From: Bimastos eiseni
Taxonomy: Eukaryota; Annelida; Clitellata; Crassiclitellata; Lumbricidae
Length of the DNA stretch: 64,000 nt
Direction of reading: 5' to 3'
NCBI GenBank assembly: GCA_959347315.1
Contig: OY365809.1
Location: 1,952,439-2,016,438 of the forward strand
The position numbers were made by a program, and so were the translations under genes. A model generated the notes under the pieces. The model was given only the letters and a program-made list of their open reading frames with translations. It was not told where the DNA came from and ran no database searches. How positions within the stretch are numbered: position 1 is the stretch's first letter; each line of letters opens with the position of its first letter. Of the stretch, positions 1-10,040 are shown in pieces.

Positions 1-126
1 AGAAGTAAGGATTAATGAAAACTGCCAAGGCAAAGAGATACTTTCAGTAAATGGCGCTGCATGAATTCACACTAACAAAGGGTGTCGCGATTACAATTAT
101 ACTTGTAAGTGATCATTGTTTTTAGT

Positions 127-231
127 TTCTGCGTAACGACACCGTATCTTAAGATAGATGATAATCTGCTGTCTATCCTTCAAACAGCATTTAGACACCT
201 TTATTTGTATAATTTCAGAAGCTATAATATT
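127..231 (+). repeat. LA unit (L part plus module A)
   Basis: The L part reads TTTCTGCGTAACGACACCG and is followed by module A, with TTTAGACACCTTTATTTG and then CAGAAGCTATAATATT. It is the first of several LA units in the opening 2 kb, all in the same orientation. No coding potential is seen. Confidence 0.6.
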
Positions 232-267
232 AGAAAGTGTCGTCAATCGCTAATAGACTCTACGTAG

Positions 268-370
268 TTTCTGTCTGACGGCACTTTGACATAAGAAAGA
301 CGCTATCGTCGATCATCCTTTTATGCAGAAATTATACACCTGTAAATTGCTTATTTTAGAACTATATTAC
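268..370 (+). repeat. LA unit, diverged
   Basis: Starts TTTCTGTCTGACGGCACTTT and continues through TTTATGCAGAAATTATACAC to GAACTATATTA. It lies about 140 bp after the previous unit, so the two may be a local tandem duplication. A shorter L-like piece (TTTCTGTTTAACGACACCG) follows near 440. Confidence 0.5.
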
Positions 371-1186
371 TCTATATCCTAACCACTGCCGTTCAATTGA
401 CACTCACTCTCAAAACCGCTGCGTTGCTGATTAGCTTTCTGTTTAACGACACCGTGTCATCTATCCACCGTTATCGGTTCGTAAGTACATGATATTAGAG
501 TGAATTTAATAAATTTTCAACGATATCGCGACGATCCTCAATAGCCACAGTAATAGTCATGGATTACTTATATAGCACCACTCGATATCAGAAGCGCTCA
601 CGACTCAACACATAGCCAAACGGTTGACAGGATATTTGTCAACACACAGTATCGTCAATCTGCAATTACTACTATCAATTATCTCTTTGCACAATCACTT
701 ATAAAGAGCGGCACTGCTCACACTCTGTGATAGATCGTTAAATATACTCTTATTGAACTCGTGAAGTCAACGAAAGAACGAAGGAGTTATTACAACAAAC
801 ATTAACAGAAATGGATTGGTCTGAAACCCTCAATGCTGGCTATATACAGACGACAACAACACAGAATACTTCCTATTCACATATCAGTTTTTTCTCATCA
901 ATCACATCCAACGAGAGGCAAGTGTTGGGAGAAATGTTTGGCTCTAAGCAACAGTAGACGTCATCATGTTTACTAAAATCCTGTAAAAGAAGCAAGAACC
1001 GTTTGTAACGATATTACCTGCAGCGTTCCTATTCTGATTGTTTTGGCTTATGAAAGTTAATAATTATTGAACACTGCGAAGAAAATGCGAAACATTTCTA
1101 CCAGAAAAGGCGCTGTATAAATGTACACTTAAAAGGAGTCGCTATTATAATTACATTTGAAATTGGTGGTTGGTTGCATAGTAACT

Positions 1187-1288
1187 GTGTAATGACACGT
1201 TATCACGAGAAAGACGAATATCGTAGATATCTACTTTTATGCAGAGGTTGAACACCTTCAAATTTATACTTCAGAAATGATATAAATT
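1187..1288 (+). repeat. LA unit, diverged
   Basis: L-like start (AACTGTGTAATGACACG), then TTTTATGCAGAGGTTGAACA, CCTTCAAATTTATACTT and CAGAAATGATATAAATTC. The order and spacing match the other LA units. Confidence 0.5.
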
Positions 1289-1342
1289 CAAGCTTCGTTT
1301 GATCGGTACTAATATATAAGCAAATATTGTAACAAATAATTG

Positions 1343-1586
1343 GTTTCTGTGTAACAACACTATAATCATAAGAGAAAGAAAAATCCTAAAACTTATTCTT
1401 TATGCATGATTTAGACACCTTTTAATCAATCAACGAAGCTTCAAGAAAGCAGCTCAGAGGCACTCTTCTTGCTAATAAAACGTTGCCACTGTCTGCAACC
1501 TGACAGTGCCAGTCTCAGGCCCTAACAAAGGAGGAGGGCGACGCTAACGATCTTTGTCATCACACAGTGTCGTAAAACTGAAACTA
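1343..1586 (+). repeat. Composite LA-BR element with inverted ends
   Basis: About 244 bp. It starts with the L part (GGTTTCTGTGTAACAACACT), has module A at about 1410-1430 and a unique spacer, then a complete BR part (GTGCCAGTCTCAGG, GGAGGAGGGCGACGC) ending CAGTGTCGTAAAACTGAAAC. The left end resembles the reverse complement of the right end over about 35 bases, so the composite has MITE-like inverted ends. No clear target-site duplication was seen. Confidence 0.55.
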
Positions 1587-1609
1587 AAAATAACTGCTTG
1601 TAAAAACTC

Positions 1610-1710
1610 TGCGTTTGTTCCCACTCTGACATTGACAGTACCAAGCTTGAGAATAGGAGGGCGACGCCAATGATCCATAGTACCACACAGTGTCGTTAAA
1701 CTGCAACAAC
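1610..1710 (+). repeat. BR SINE
   Basis: Contains AGTACCAAGC, AGGAGGGCGACGCCAATGAT and the end CAGTGTCGTTAAACTGCAAC. It follows the previous BR part at a spacing of about 125 bp in the same orientation. Confidence 0.7.
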
Positions 1711-1751
1711 TATTGTCAGTTGACTCACTGCTCAAAACTCTAGATCAGTTG

Positions 1752-1862
1752 TTTAGTTTCCGTATAATGACGCTTTTTCATAAAAAGTATAGATATCTTT
1801 GTTCTCATTCTTTACGCAGAAGTTAGACACCTTAAAATTGTTTATTTCCGAAACTATAGATA
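1752..1862 (+). repeat. LA unit
   Basis: L-like start (TTTCCGTATAATGACGC), then TTTACGCAGAAGTTAGACAC, CTTAAAATTG and CCGAAACTATAGA. A more degenerate L part follows near 2028 (TTCTGCGTAACAACACTG). Confidence 0.55.
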
Positions 1863-1925
1863 TGTGTCTGTATGGTTAAATGGATAACTTTCATAGCTCA
1901 TCATCTAATCATGTTGTTCATAGAG

Positions 1926-1972
1926 CAATTTTGACACCTTTATATCGCCACTTTCAGCGGCTATATAAATAT
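1926..1972 (+). repeat. Module A copy
   Basis: TTTTGACACCTTTATATCGC followed by CTTTCAGCGGCTATATAAAT. This is close to the module A consensus but lacks a recognisable L part directly upstream. Confidence 0.5.
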
Positions 1973-2173
1973 AAATTTCCCATAATCACGAATAGGTTCT
2001 TCAAAGCGAAAATTGCCTTCAAGTTGATTCTGCGTAACAACACTGTATGCTAGGATGGACGAATATAATCGATCTTCTGTATCAAACGGGTCTTGGGCAT
2101 CTCCCAAGGACACCTCCCCCCGTAGGATAATCCGCGGATTTTTCATCTATGACACAGCTGAACTATTTAAATA

Positions 2174-2330
2174 ATGCAATTAAATGTAGACAACAAATCG
2201 AATGAGCATTTATTTCAATTTAAACTATCTTTTAATCGAAAAGAAATAAGAGCATGAAAATTAGACAGCAAAACAAATGAACATTTACTTCAATTTAAAC
2301 TATCATTTAATTGAAAAGGAATCAAAGTAA
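2174..2330 (+). repeat. Two-copy tandem duplication, period about 82 bp
   Basis: Two adjacent AT-rich segments share AATTTAGACARCA-like starts, then GAATGAGCATTTATTTC / AAATGAACATTTACTTC, CAATTTAAACTATC and AATYGAAAAGRAAT. They are diverged and non-coding. Confidence 0.6.
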
Positions 2331-2775
2331 CGAGAGAAATATCTTCATTCAATTTCACCTTTTGTTTACATTTACTTAAAGCTGTCCCTGCTCCTCTCAT
2401 AACTGACGACGCTATTTCCTAATTTTGTGTTTATCATAAACATAGCCATTTAACGCAACTTTGCTCTTTCCACGTTTATATACTGGCTACAGTTTCCACC
2501 TCCATCTCTTTGGATTTATCGACAAATAACTAATCTTACAATCTCGTGACAGATTACATAACAACATGCTAAATATCAAAACGCTGTTAAATATTTACCT
2601 AAAGCATCCAAGTGAGATACATTTGATTGAGTAAGGTTGTTGGTTGTTTACCATTTAACTGTAAATTAATTGAGCAGTATGAGCCTACATGATCAAATAT
2701 TCTTCTGTATATTTTTGATTAAACTCTGAATTAAGGTTGCTGGTTGTGTTTTAACATCCAACCCATTTTATGATC

Positions 2776-2858
2776 ACAGGGGAAAAATCCGAGGGGAATT
2801 GTCCTACGGGGGAAAATGACCGGGTGGGAAATGTCCGGGGGGAGATGCCCGGTACCCC
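2776..2858 (-). repeat. Degenerate 16-bp tandem array (CCGGACATTTCCC type)
   Basis: Read on the minus strand, several units of about 16 bases of the form CCGGACATTTCCC follow one another: CCCGGACATTTCCCA, CCCGGTCATTTTCCC, GTAGGACAATTCCCC. The style matches the array at 47431-47553 (CCGGACGTTTCACCT). Such arrays can sit at the ends of DNA transposons, but no partner end was found here. Confidence 0.5.
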
Positions 2859-2929
2859 TTTCAAACACAATTTATTTGCCTTTAACTCGTTTCAAGCAGA
2901 AACTATGTTGTTGCAATTTTGTAACTCCT

Positions 2930-3030
2930 GTACCGCTTGCAGTCCAGCAGTGCCAGTCCAAAGTTTGGATAAAGGAGGAGGGCGACTCTAATGCTATTTG
3001 TTATCAATCACAGTGTCGTTAAATTGAAAC
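2930..3030 (+). repeat. BR SINE
   Basis: Good copy: GCTTGCAGTCCAGCAGTGCC, then AAAGGAGGAGGGCGACTC and CACAGTGTCGTTAAATTGAA. It shows the fuller 5' start GCTTGCAGTC. Confidence 0.75.
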
Positions 3031-3079
3031 CAATACTACTACTCGCCTGCAGATACCAGTATAACACATCTGTTGCGTA

Positions 3080-3323
3080 GTGGATCTATCTAAAGACAAT
3101 GTGTCACATAAACAATGATCATCGCTGATCTCTTCTGTTATGCAGCGCTTAGACACCTTTAAATCGTTTTCGATAAGGTAATATAACAATTGTAAATGAA
3201 GGAGCAGAGTAGAAAACACTTGAACTGCCAGGACTCAGGCAGTACCAGTCTCAAGCATGGATGAAAAGGGAGGAGGGCGACGATAATGATCTTTGCTAAA
3301 ATACAGTTTCGTTAGACTGAAAC
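3080..3323 (+). repeat. Composite LA-BR element with inverted ends
   Basis: The L part (GACAATGTGTCACATAAAC, AATGATCATCG) is followed by module A (TTAGACACCTTTAAATCG), a spacer, and a BR part (GTACCAGTCTCAAGC, GGAGGAGGGCGACGATAATG) ending GTTTCGTTAGACTGAAAC. It is the second full L-A-B-R arrangement, with the same total length as 1343-1586. Confidence 0.6.
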
Positions 3324-3621
3324 GATCGGCAGAGGAAAGATGGATGTCATTATAGTTCAAAGCGATCGCCATTTGCCAGTCACAGCTACTATGCTATGAC
3401 GACATTGTTTTCTTTGCCTCTGCACGTAAATAAGGTCCTCTGATCACTATTTATATCTCTCTACCGTTCCGCTTTTTCCATGAACCGTGTACTGCTAGTC
3501 TACTCATCGCGAATGTAAGAATACGCTCTAACTTCACGACATGCAAGAACTCTTGAGCATGGCAAACTCTAGATTATAAATTCGCCTTTTAAAATTTCAA
3601 TTTCAATTTTATCTTCAATTC

Positions 3622-3623
<2 letters not shown>

Positions 3624-3661
<38 letters not shown>
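3624..3661. repeat. (CA)n/(AT)n microsatellite
   Basis: A short run of CA passes into an uninterrupted AT dinucleotide run. Confidence 0.9.
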
Positions 3662-3662
<1 letters not shown>

Positions 3663-3874
3663 CCACTCCTGAGGTTAAGGCCAACTTGGACCGTCTAAAG
3701 CGTTGCCAACAGCGTGGTTATTTTTGCTCGATCGCAATGATGCACTGGAAAATTATTTAAAAAAACGAGAAGAACAATTAGACCCCTTTAATTCTTGCTA
3801 TCAGAAACAATATAATAATAATTATCTTCAGTTGCTTGTTGGTATCTGTGAATATAAGCTAGAATACAGACGGT

Positions 3875-4090
3875 GAGACGACAATTATGAGTCATAACAA
3901 AGATTAATTTCGTCGAACTCGTCCACTGGTAGTACTCGGCTAGTGCCAGTCCCAAGCCTGGATGAAGGAGGAGGGCGACGCTAATGATCCTTGTTATGAC
4001 ACAGTGTCGTTAAACTGCAACAACCACCATCGAACTCGTCCATACAGCATTTGGACACCTTCAAAATCGATACTTTCAGAATATATGTAG
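3875..4090 (+). repeat. LA unit interrupted by a BR SINE
   Basis: An L part (ATGAGTCATAACAAAGATTA, TTTCGTCGAACTCG) ends at 3925. Its module A continues at 4042 (TACAGCATTTGGACACCTTC, CTTTCAGAATATATG). The two halves are separated by a BR SINE flanked by a 13-bp duplication. Removing the SINE and one repeat restores the usual L to A spacing. Confidence 0.65.
3926..4029 (+). mobile_element. BR SINE with 13-bp target-site duplication
   Basis: A 104-bp near-consensus copy (GTGCCAGTCCCAAGCCTGGA, GGAGGAGGGCGACGCTAATG, CAGTGTCGTTAAACTGCAAC). It is bounded by perfect direct repeats TCGAACTCGTCCA at 3913-3925 and 4030-4042. A 13-bp duplication fits LINE-mediated retroposition rather than a cut-and-paste transposon. 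No RNA polymerase III A or B box is obvious. From memory, the CCAGTCCCAAGCC-GGATAAA block resembles a conserved part of the 3' region of RTE-clade LINEs. Confidence 0.8.
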
Positions 4091-4097
4091 CTGCAAG

Positions 4098-5022
4098 TTT
4101 CAGCTTGTACAAACTGCTCCTTGGAAGAACGGACACATCCAGGTCGACCTATCGCTGACAAAGTCCATCAACAAGAAGACAGTTTCGCCCGAGATCCAGA
4201 AGATGCTCTCCTTGGAAGTCATCGACAGGTACCGCATCCACACCAACATATACACGGACGGGTCCAAGCACGAGGACACGACAGCAGCAGCAGTCGTGAT
4301 TCCGGAGATCGGGTACAGGAGAATCCTGCGACTGGCGGACTCGTCCAGTCTATATGCAACCGAGTTGACGGCGATATGGGACGCTATCGACTGGATCTGC
4401 AAGAACCAAACGTTCACGAGGGAAAGATTCGCCCTCTTCACCGATTCGCTCAGCGCTGCGGAGTCGGTGAAGGTTCAGCGATCAGACTCAAGACCGACGA
4501 TGATGACGGAGGCTCTCGAGAACATCAACAGTCTTGGCACGAGCGATGTCACGGTCGTGTGGATCCCGAGCCACGTGGGTATCCTTGGCAACGAAGAGGC
4601 AGACGCAGTGGCGAAAGAAGGACTCCACTTATTGGCGGTCAACTCAACTACGTACATCGAGAGACAGGAGATGATAGCGAAGATCAACTGGTACGCAGTG
4701 AAAAAGTGGCAGAAGGAGTACACCGCCAACCCGGAAGGAACCTTCTACAATCAGATGGAGCCACTCGTGTCAACCAGAACCAAGTACACGGATACCCCGC
4801 GTAGGCAAGAGGTCCAGACCCCCCCTGGGTCGAGTGCTGCTGAACCAGTGGCTTCACACGATGAATCTGCACTCCGATGGAAACTGCGAGGAGTGCAACA
4901 TTCCGGACACCATCGATCATCTCCTCCTGGAATGCACACGGAAGAACATCAGCCGAACCATCCGCAACAAGTGCCAAGAACTCGGAATTCACTGCACCAC
5001 AAGAAACATCCTCCAGATCTGA
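4098..5022 (+). pseudogene. LINE RNase H domain with C-terminal zinc-binding tail, frameshifted
   Basis: The frame is open from about 4098 (upstream of the first ATG at 4203) to the tail. RNase H signatures follow in order: YTDGSK near 4250, ATELTAI near 4360, LFTDSLSA near 4437 and WIPSHVGILGNEEAD near 4560. These supply the D-E-D-D/H active-site pattern. A run of seven C (about 4819-4825) breaks the frame. The usual C-terminal tail (LLNQWL, CEEC, DHLLLEC) continues in another frame to 5022. This layout is known from RNase H-bearing LINE clades such as I and Nimb. In the element the enzyme would remove the RNA strand during target-primed reverse transcription. As it stands the copy is dead unless the C run is a sequencing error. 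Confidence 0.8.
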
Positions 5023-5535
5023 GGTCTACAGAAGGAGGTGGTAAGAATCATTAGTGAGAACACCAATGGTAAGATTCTATAGAATACATCAATCGCCTCC
5101 TACTCAACCAAAACAGTATGTTTATTAAATCTAAATTTAATATTACCTACATAGCATTGCATAAATATACAAATATAAATACGCACATATGGAAAGGCTT
5201 CCAAACTTGATATTGCATAACATTGTGTAAATATATAGCGCATATAACTATTTACATGTGTAGTCTAAAAAAACACCAAAAAACTAAAAAATCTAAAAAA
5301 ATTATTAAAAAAACCCATAATAATGCAAATATGTCTAGTAGTGTTGTAGATAACGAAAAAAACAGAAAACCCCCGTAAGACCAAGGAGCCCACTGTCATA
5401 GTGAGAATGAAAACAATTCGAAAGGCCCTTGCCAGATTGACGAAACAATAGAGACAGGTAAAATGTGTGAAACACAGGAGTCAACAACATGGTAAGACGT
5501 CAAAGACCTTTCCTGTCATAAGACGTCACTAAATA
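4098..5535 (+). mobile_element. LINE-RH copy 1 (GC-rich coding end plus 3' UTR)
   Basis: A 5'-truncated non-LTR retrotransposon: the end of the reverse transcriptase ORF with an RNase H domain, then an AT-rich 3' UTR. The UTR contains the words TAGTAGTGTTGTA, GGAGCCC, GTGAGAATGAAAACAA and AAGACGTCAAAGACCTT, which recur in inverted orientation at 14940-15310. The element ends TGTCATAAGACGTCACTAAA. The UTR homology with a second locus supports the boundary, although the last base is not exact. Confidence 0.75.
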
Positions 5536-5639
5536 TTCTTTTCTTCGTTGTACGAACTATACAGAAGTGCAGACTCTAGTGAGAAATTGTGTTCAAAGTG
5601 TCACTAAAATGAAACTGCAATCGGTATCGCTGTGTATGT

Positions 5640-5680
5640 TTAGATTTATATAGCGCCTCTCACACAATAACTATTTAGAT
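5640..5680 (-). repeat. CR1-like LINE 3' end fragment
   Basis: ATTTATATAGCGCCTCTCAC followed by AATAACTATTTAG. It closely matches the 3' end of the CR1-like element at 28.7 kb (ATTTATATAGCACCTCTTCA). No coding part remains. Confidence 0.45.
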
Positions 5681-6138
5681 TTGTAAATGCCATACATATC
5701 GCAGGTGATACGATATCATACGTGCTTTTAGTAATTATTGCTTATTCTTTGACTAGATTATTGTTTTTATAGCCACAGTGTCAAAAAATTATGACCAGGC
5801 AAATATGACCTCTGGCCCGGCCTGGGAGAATAAAAATGGAATCTCAATTGCAATTGTGATTTCTACTGATCCTCCGGAAAATGCTGGAATTTTCTCTCAG
5901 AATTTGTTCGTGCTTCTTTCCGCTCTCATAGGCAGGCTGGTTCTCTGTCGCGAACTACTTAAATATTACATAGCAATCTGCATTATGCTCTCTGTGACAG
6001 TACGCCAAATACTAGAAATTCTGATGGCCACTTCGACTACAACATCAAGATTGCTATGAATCGATAGTGTTCTTGATTAGAAAATCCTGAAGAGGCTCTA
6101 TATAAGTCACTTAAATGAGGGTAAGTGAAAGACAATCA

Positions 6139-6173
6139 GTTTCGCCCTCCTCCTTTCTTCAGACTTTGGACTA
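6139..6173 (-). repeat. BR SINE fragment
   Basis: CGCCCTCCTCCTTTCTTCAG followed by ACTTTGGACT, which is the reverse complement of the central BR block. Only the middle survives. The 5.5-6.4 kb interval shows no recognisable gene. A 93-codon ORF at 5778-6059 has no motif I know. Confidence 0.6.
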
Positions 6174-6469
6174 TCATTTTCGGAGTACGAACAATGGCAG
6201 ACTTTTGCAATTAATGCTTCAAGACAGATTATTTTTAGGTGCTAGGGCTTGTAGAAATAGGCGCTACGTAAATCCACCTACATTTGACACCTGTAGACTG
6301 GTTTCTCCTCATTAATAGAACCCCAATACAAAGTAATTATTGAGTTCTATTAAGGGGTGTTAATGAAACGCTTTCGAGGGTGACATCTTAACGACGTATT
6401 TTTCGAGTGGTCAAATTTACGTTGATGAGACCAGAACAGGTGACCACAGCAGCTGACCAACGCATACCC

Positions 6470-6560
6470 CGTTTCACCCTGTCTGTCTGTGTCTCTATCT
6501 CTCTGTCTCTCTGTCAGTCTCTGTCTGTCTGTCTGTGTGTGTGTGTCTCTCTCTCTTTGG
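6470..6560. repeat. (TCTG)n/(TGTC)n/(TC)n simple repeat
   Basis: Impure runs of CTGTCTGTCTGTGTC and CTCTCTCT. The complementary pattern (CAGACAGACAGA) lies at 6755-6905. Confidence 0.85.
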
Positions 6561-6754
6561 TCATTTAGCTGACCGTCTGATATGTGTCTGATTTGTGCAT
6601 GCCTCAATCTGATATTACTGAGAGGTTCTGATGGACCAGATCCCGATTGACGATTGTGCTAAGGAGATGATGTGAAAGGATTGGCATGGAAGAAGGGAAG
6701 GAGAAAGAAGACAGCGGAAGACGTGAGAAGGAGGAGTGTAGTTAGGGAGAGTGA

Positions 6755-6905
6755 GGCAGAGGCAGAGAGGCGGCCAGACAGAGACAAAGAGACGGACAGA
6801 CAGAGACAGTCAGAATGATAGACAGAGACAGCGAAACGGACTGATAGAGACAGACACAGACAGACAGACAGACAGCAGACAGACAGAATGGTAGAGACGG
6901 AGAGA
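6755..6905. repeat. (CAGA)n simple repeat
   Basis: Impure AGACAGACAGACAGA and GAGACAGAGAC runs. They form an inverted pair with the tract at 6470-6560. No ORF of interest is present. Confidence 0.85.
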
Positions 6906-7171
6906 GACGAACAGAGAAAAACAGCCTAATAATAAAAACTATGCCCTCGTCACTTGACCTGAGTAGGACTGTGTCTTGGATCGCCATCTTTAAAAGCCTT
7001 GTACGCAGTCGACGCCTTGAGAATTGATCCTGATTCACAGAACCTCAGCCCCGCAATTCAACCCTCAAAGATCAATATAAAACGACCCAGGGCTCAGCCA
7101 CTCCTCTTACCATTAACACAACAGGGAGCTTCGTCTTCTTCCGTTATATAAATCACTAGCGTGCAACCATC

Positions 7172-7242
7172 AGAGCCAGTCCCAAGCTTGGATAAAGGAG
7201 GAGGGTAACACTAATGATCTTTGCTATCACACGGGGTCATTA
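7172..7242 (+). repeat. BR SINE, 5' short
   Basis: GAGCCAGTCCCAAGCTTGGA, AAAGGAGGAGGGTAACACTA and ATCTTTGCTATCACACGGGG. The 3' end is decayed (GTCATTAG). The flanks at 7250-7860 hold no recognisable gene. Confidence 0.7.
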
Positions 7243-7875
7243 GCATCTAACCAGGCAACCAGCACCGAACAATCACCAGGGAACCACGAGCCTGCGCTGG
7301 ATCCGACATGAAACGAGCGTTCATCTTGAAACGGACCAGCAGGGAACCACGACACCAGCGACCTAGTGACAAGTGCACCCTGAATTCCAATAAACAACCA
7401 GGATGGTGACCGTTACGATGACCAGCAGGTGTCCAGCTGTACTCACTGGTCACAAATCCATCAACAACTGACCATCTCAACTGACCAATTCCGAGTCAAA
7501 CACCTTCAGCGAATGATCAGATCCAGACGGTAACGAAAGCGTTGAACGCGCCGACGCATCAACCACCCTCTATGCCTACCCAATCACCCCACCCACTGAG
7601 ACACCTACCCACTCCAATCACCCCACTGATGACCGCTATAGGAACTACACGATCAATTGTATACAAGATGATCTTTCCAGATGCCCTTAAAGGGGTTTAC
7701 CAAGCATTCGCTGCGTCGTGTTGCTCTATAAACAGTGGCGCTATAAAATTATGGCATTTCTATTACCATTGGATGGACGGAACAAGAATTCAATGACATG
7801 TTAGTGCCTTCGTGATGTCTCCAAAAGACGCTATATTAATGGTCACATGCATGCATCTATACGCACAGATGTAAA

Positions 7876-7901
7876 TACATGAATACATACATACATGCAT
7901 G

Positions 7902-7932
<31 letters not shown>

Positions 7933-8118
7933 GCATACATACATACATACATACATGCATGCATACATACATACATACATGCATACATACATACATACAT
8001 ACATACATGCATACATACATACATACATGCATGCATACATACATACATACATACATACATACATACATACATGCATGCATGCATACATACATACATACAT
8101 ACATACATGTATGCATAT
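7876..8118. repeat. (CATA)n tetranucleotide microsatellite
   Basis: About 240 bp of CATACATACATA interrupted by CATGCATG steps. It is open in most frames, giving spurious Met-Tyr-Val-Cys or His-Thr-Tyr-Ile peptides. It is a simple repeat, not a gene. Confidence 0.95.
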
Positions 8119-8426
8119 TTATGGCGCATTGACCCTATACAAAGTGGTCTAACGCTGTTGATAGTCATTGGTTGGTTGGCGCTGTATAACGACCGTGTTG
8201 TAACCCGTCTTCATCTTATAACTGATATGAAGATGTGTCCATAGCACAACATCAAACGTTGTCTCGCTTATTATTTCACAAGGTTGAACTATTGCCAACA
8301 TCTCTGATGTTGTTCTACTCTTTAGCGATTATTATTAATTTATTAATGTCGAATTTAGAGATTGACATTATTATTATTAGTCCTGAACAAGTCACTTACG
8401 TGTGATATAAACGATCTGTTAAAGTG

Positions 8427-8473
8427 CTCTGATTTAGATACCTTTGAAAGGGTTTCAACCGAAACTATAATAA
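8427..8473 (+). repeat. Module A copy
   Basis: GATTTAGATACCTTTGAAAG followed by CAACCGAAACTATAATAA. It matches the module A layout with a T for C in the ACACC core. Confidence 0.4.
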
Positions 8474-8904
8474 CATTCACGCCGTGCTTATATCAATTAA
8501 GTGATATCATACTAAGATCTAATTAAGGCAGTCTTTGAGGTAAGAAACTAAATCAGAATACTGAAAAAAGGCCCAATATGGATATCAATGGGACCGATGT
8601 GGTAAAAAGGAGTTTTCTTCAAAAGAAAGTAAAATTCCAGAGCTAATTAAGCTACATCAGCGTATACTATGTACAGATTATAGTCGATATAAATATGTGC
8701 TCGTGTGTAGATAAATAAATAGAAATATTAAATAATGATAACGATCAAAACATAATCATCTACAGCAATCAAAGAATTTTGTCATATATCGCCGTATAAT
8801 CAATCTATCAGTAACGTAATCGATAACAAGAAAAGGAAAGATAACGGATGAAAAAACGATATACATGTACAGAAATCAACCGAAATACACCATAACTATA
8901 AAAA

Positions 8905-8946
8905 CGCCATCAGCCCATGTTGTCATAAGATGTCGTTAGACATTCG
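8905..8946 (+). repeat. Isolated LINE/SINE 3' terminal motif
   Basis: CCATGTTGTCATAAGATGTC followed by GTTAGACATTCG. It aligns without gaps to the end of LINE-RH. The element it ended is not recognisable. A GCGCTATATA-type LINE end follows near 8977 in inverted orientation. Confidence 0.5.
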
Positions 8947-9162
8947 AACGTTCGTAATCGTAATCAAGTATCTATATAGCGCCACTTTTAGTGAGAGGCG
9001 CTATTGATCCGCACTTATGACGATGAGGGTGGGTTTCAATGCATATTTAGGCTTACACTATAGTGCCGGTAAATAAGCATGGTTATTGTAGGCGCTCAGA
9101 AATTTCAGAAGATTTATATACTGCATGACATTATATTACATTTGGCGTCCATTCGATCGTTT

Positions 9163-9206
9163 TTTAAGACACCCGTAAATCGCTTTCCTTTAATACTATA
9201 TATTCG
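9163..9206 (+). repeat. Module A copy, diverged
   Basis: TTTAAGACACCCGTAAATCG, then CTTTCCTTTAATACTATATA. The interval 9210-9600 shows no gene. Confidence 0.45.
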
Positions 9207-9611
9207 TTACATTATAAGGAGTGAAATTCGCTGTCCACTGTAACGAGATAAGCGCAGAACCCATTTAGTCAACCTAAAGTAGTAAGATACAATTTTAAAG
9301 CTTCAGAAACGAAGGCAGCGCTAAATATCTTTTAAGGGTAACGCATCATTAGGTAACAGCCACTGAACTACTGGAAGCAAATTGGACCATGCAGGCTCTA
9401 AGAAAGTGTGAAGAGGAGACGAAGCAGGGAATGCAGAAAGGCAAATGATCATCATGGGCATAAAGGAAAACGATGATCGCAGGGACAGATTACGTCGGGA
9501 AAAGAGTCGAAGGGAAGAGGTCGACATATAATACATCTTTGAGTGCATTTATCTGGACAGGTTAGTATAAGCAGATAAAGACTACAACAAGGAAATGCAA
9601 AGCAAACTTGC

Positions 9612-9690
9612 AAAGCCACCGGGATCTACGGGTATCGAACTCGGTTCCTCAGGTTTGGGTCCCAACGTGCTATCCATTATTCGAGGCTCC
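9612..9690 (-). repeat. Possible tRNA-derived SINE head
   Basis: On the minus strand, AATGGATAGCACGTTGGG resembles an A box and GAGTTCGATACCCG a B box, with tRNA-like spacing. The acceptor stem is not convincingly paired, so a functional tRNA gene is unlikely. No second copy was seen in this window. Confidence 0.4.
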
Positions 9691-9951
9691 TTCCTCCGTC
9701 GGAGGAGCTACTGCTCTTGCATCTGGAGATTGTCTTAAACTTACACTCATATATTTTCTTTAAAAAAAACATTTATAAGGTGCCTAAAATTCTAGACGAG
9801 GATCATTATCATCTTTCTTATTACACAAAATGTTGCTTAACGGATACTAAGTGGGAATTGAAACTTCAAACTAAATAGTTTCTGAGCAAACGATTAAAAG
9901 GTATCTAAATGCTACATAAAGGTGGATATCGATGATGTTCATCTTTTTATG

Positions 9952-10040
9952 ACACAACAACACTGTGATGGCATAGATCATTGGGATCGCCCCCTCTTTA
10001 TATAGGTTTGGGACTGGCGCTGCCAAAGTGTTAACAGTGA
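9952..10040 (-). repeat. BR SINE
   Basis: Plus-strand text: CAACACTGTGATGGCATAGA, CGCCCCCTCTTTATATAGG, TTTGGGACTGGCGCTGCC. It is a moderately diverged reverse-strand copy. Confidence 0.65.

Noticed and set aside
4121..4804. 227-codon ORF rich in Arg, Gln and Asp
   Set aside because: It is an off-frame shadow of the RNase H coding sequence, which carries all the motifs.
5778..6059. 93-codon ORF with a hydrophobic segment
   Set aside because: No recognisable motif, no splice-site support and no relation to neighbouring elements; likely chance.
7790..8244. Long overlapping ORFs of Met-Tyr-Val-Cys and His-Thr-Tyr-Ile repeats
   Set aside because: They are translations of a (CATA)n microsatellite, open in most frames.
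9612..9690. Functional tRNA gene on the minus strand
   Set aside because: A and B boxes are suggestive but the acceptor and anticodon stems do not pair well. It is listed only as a possible SINE head.
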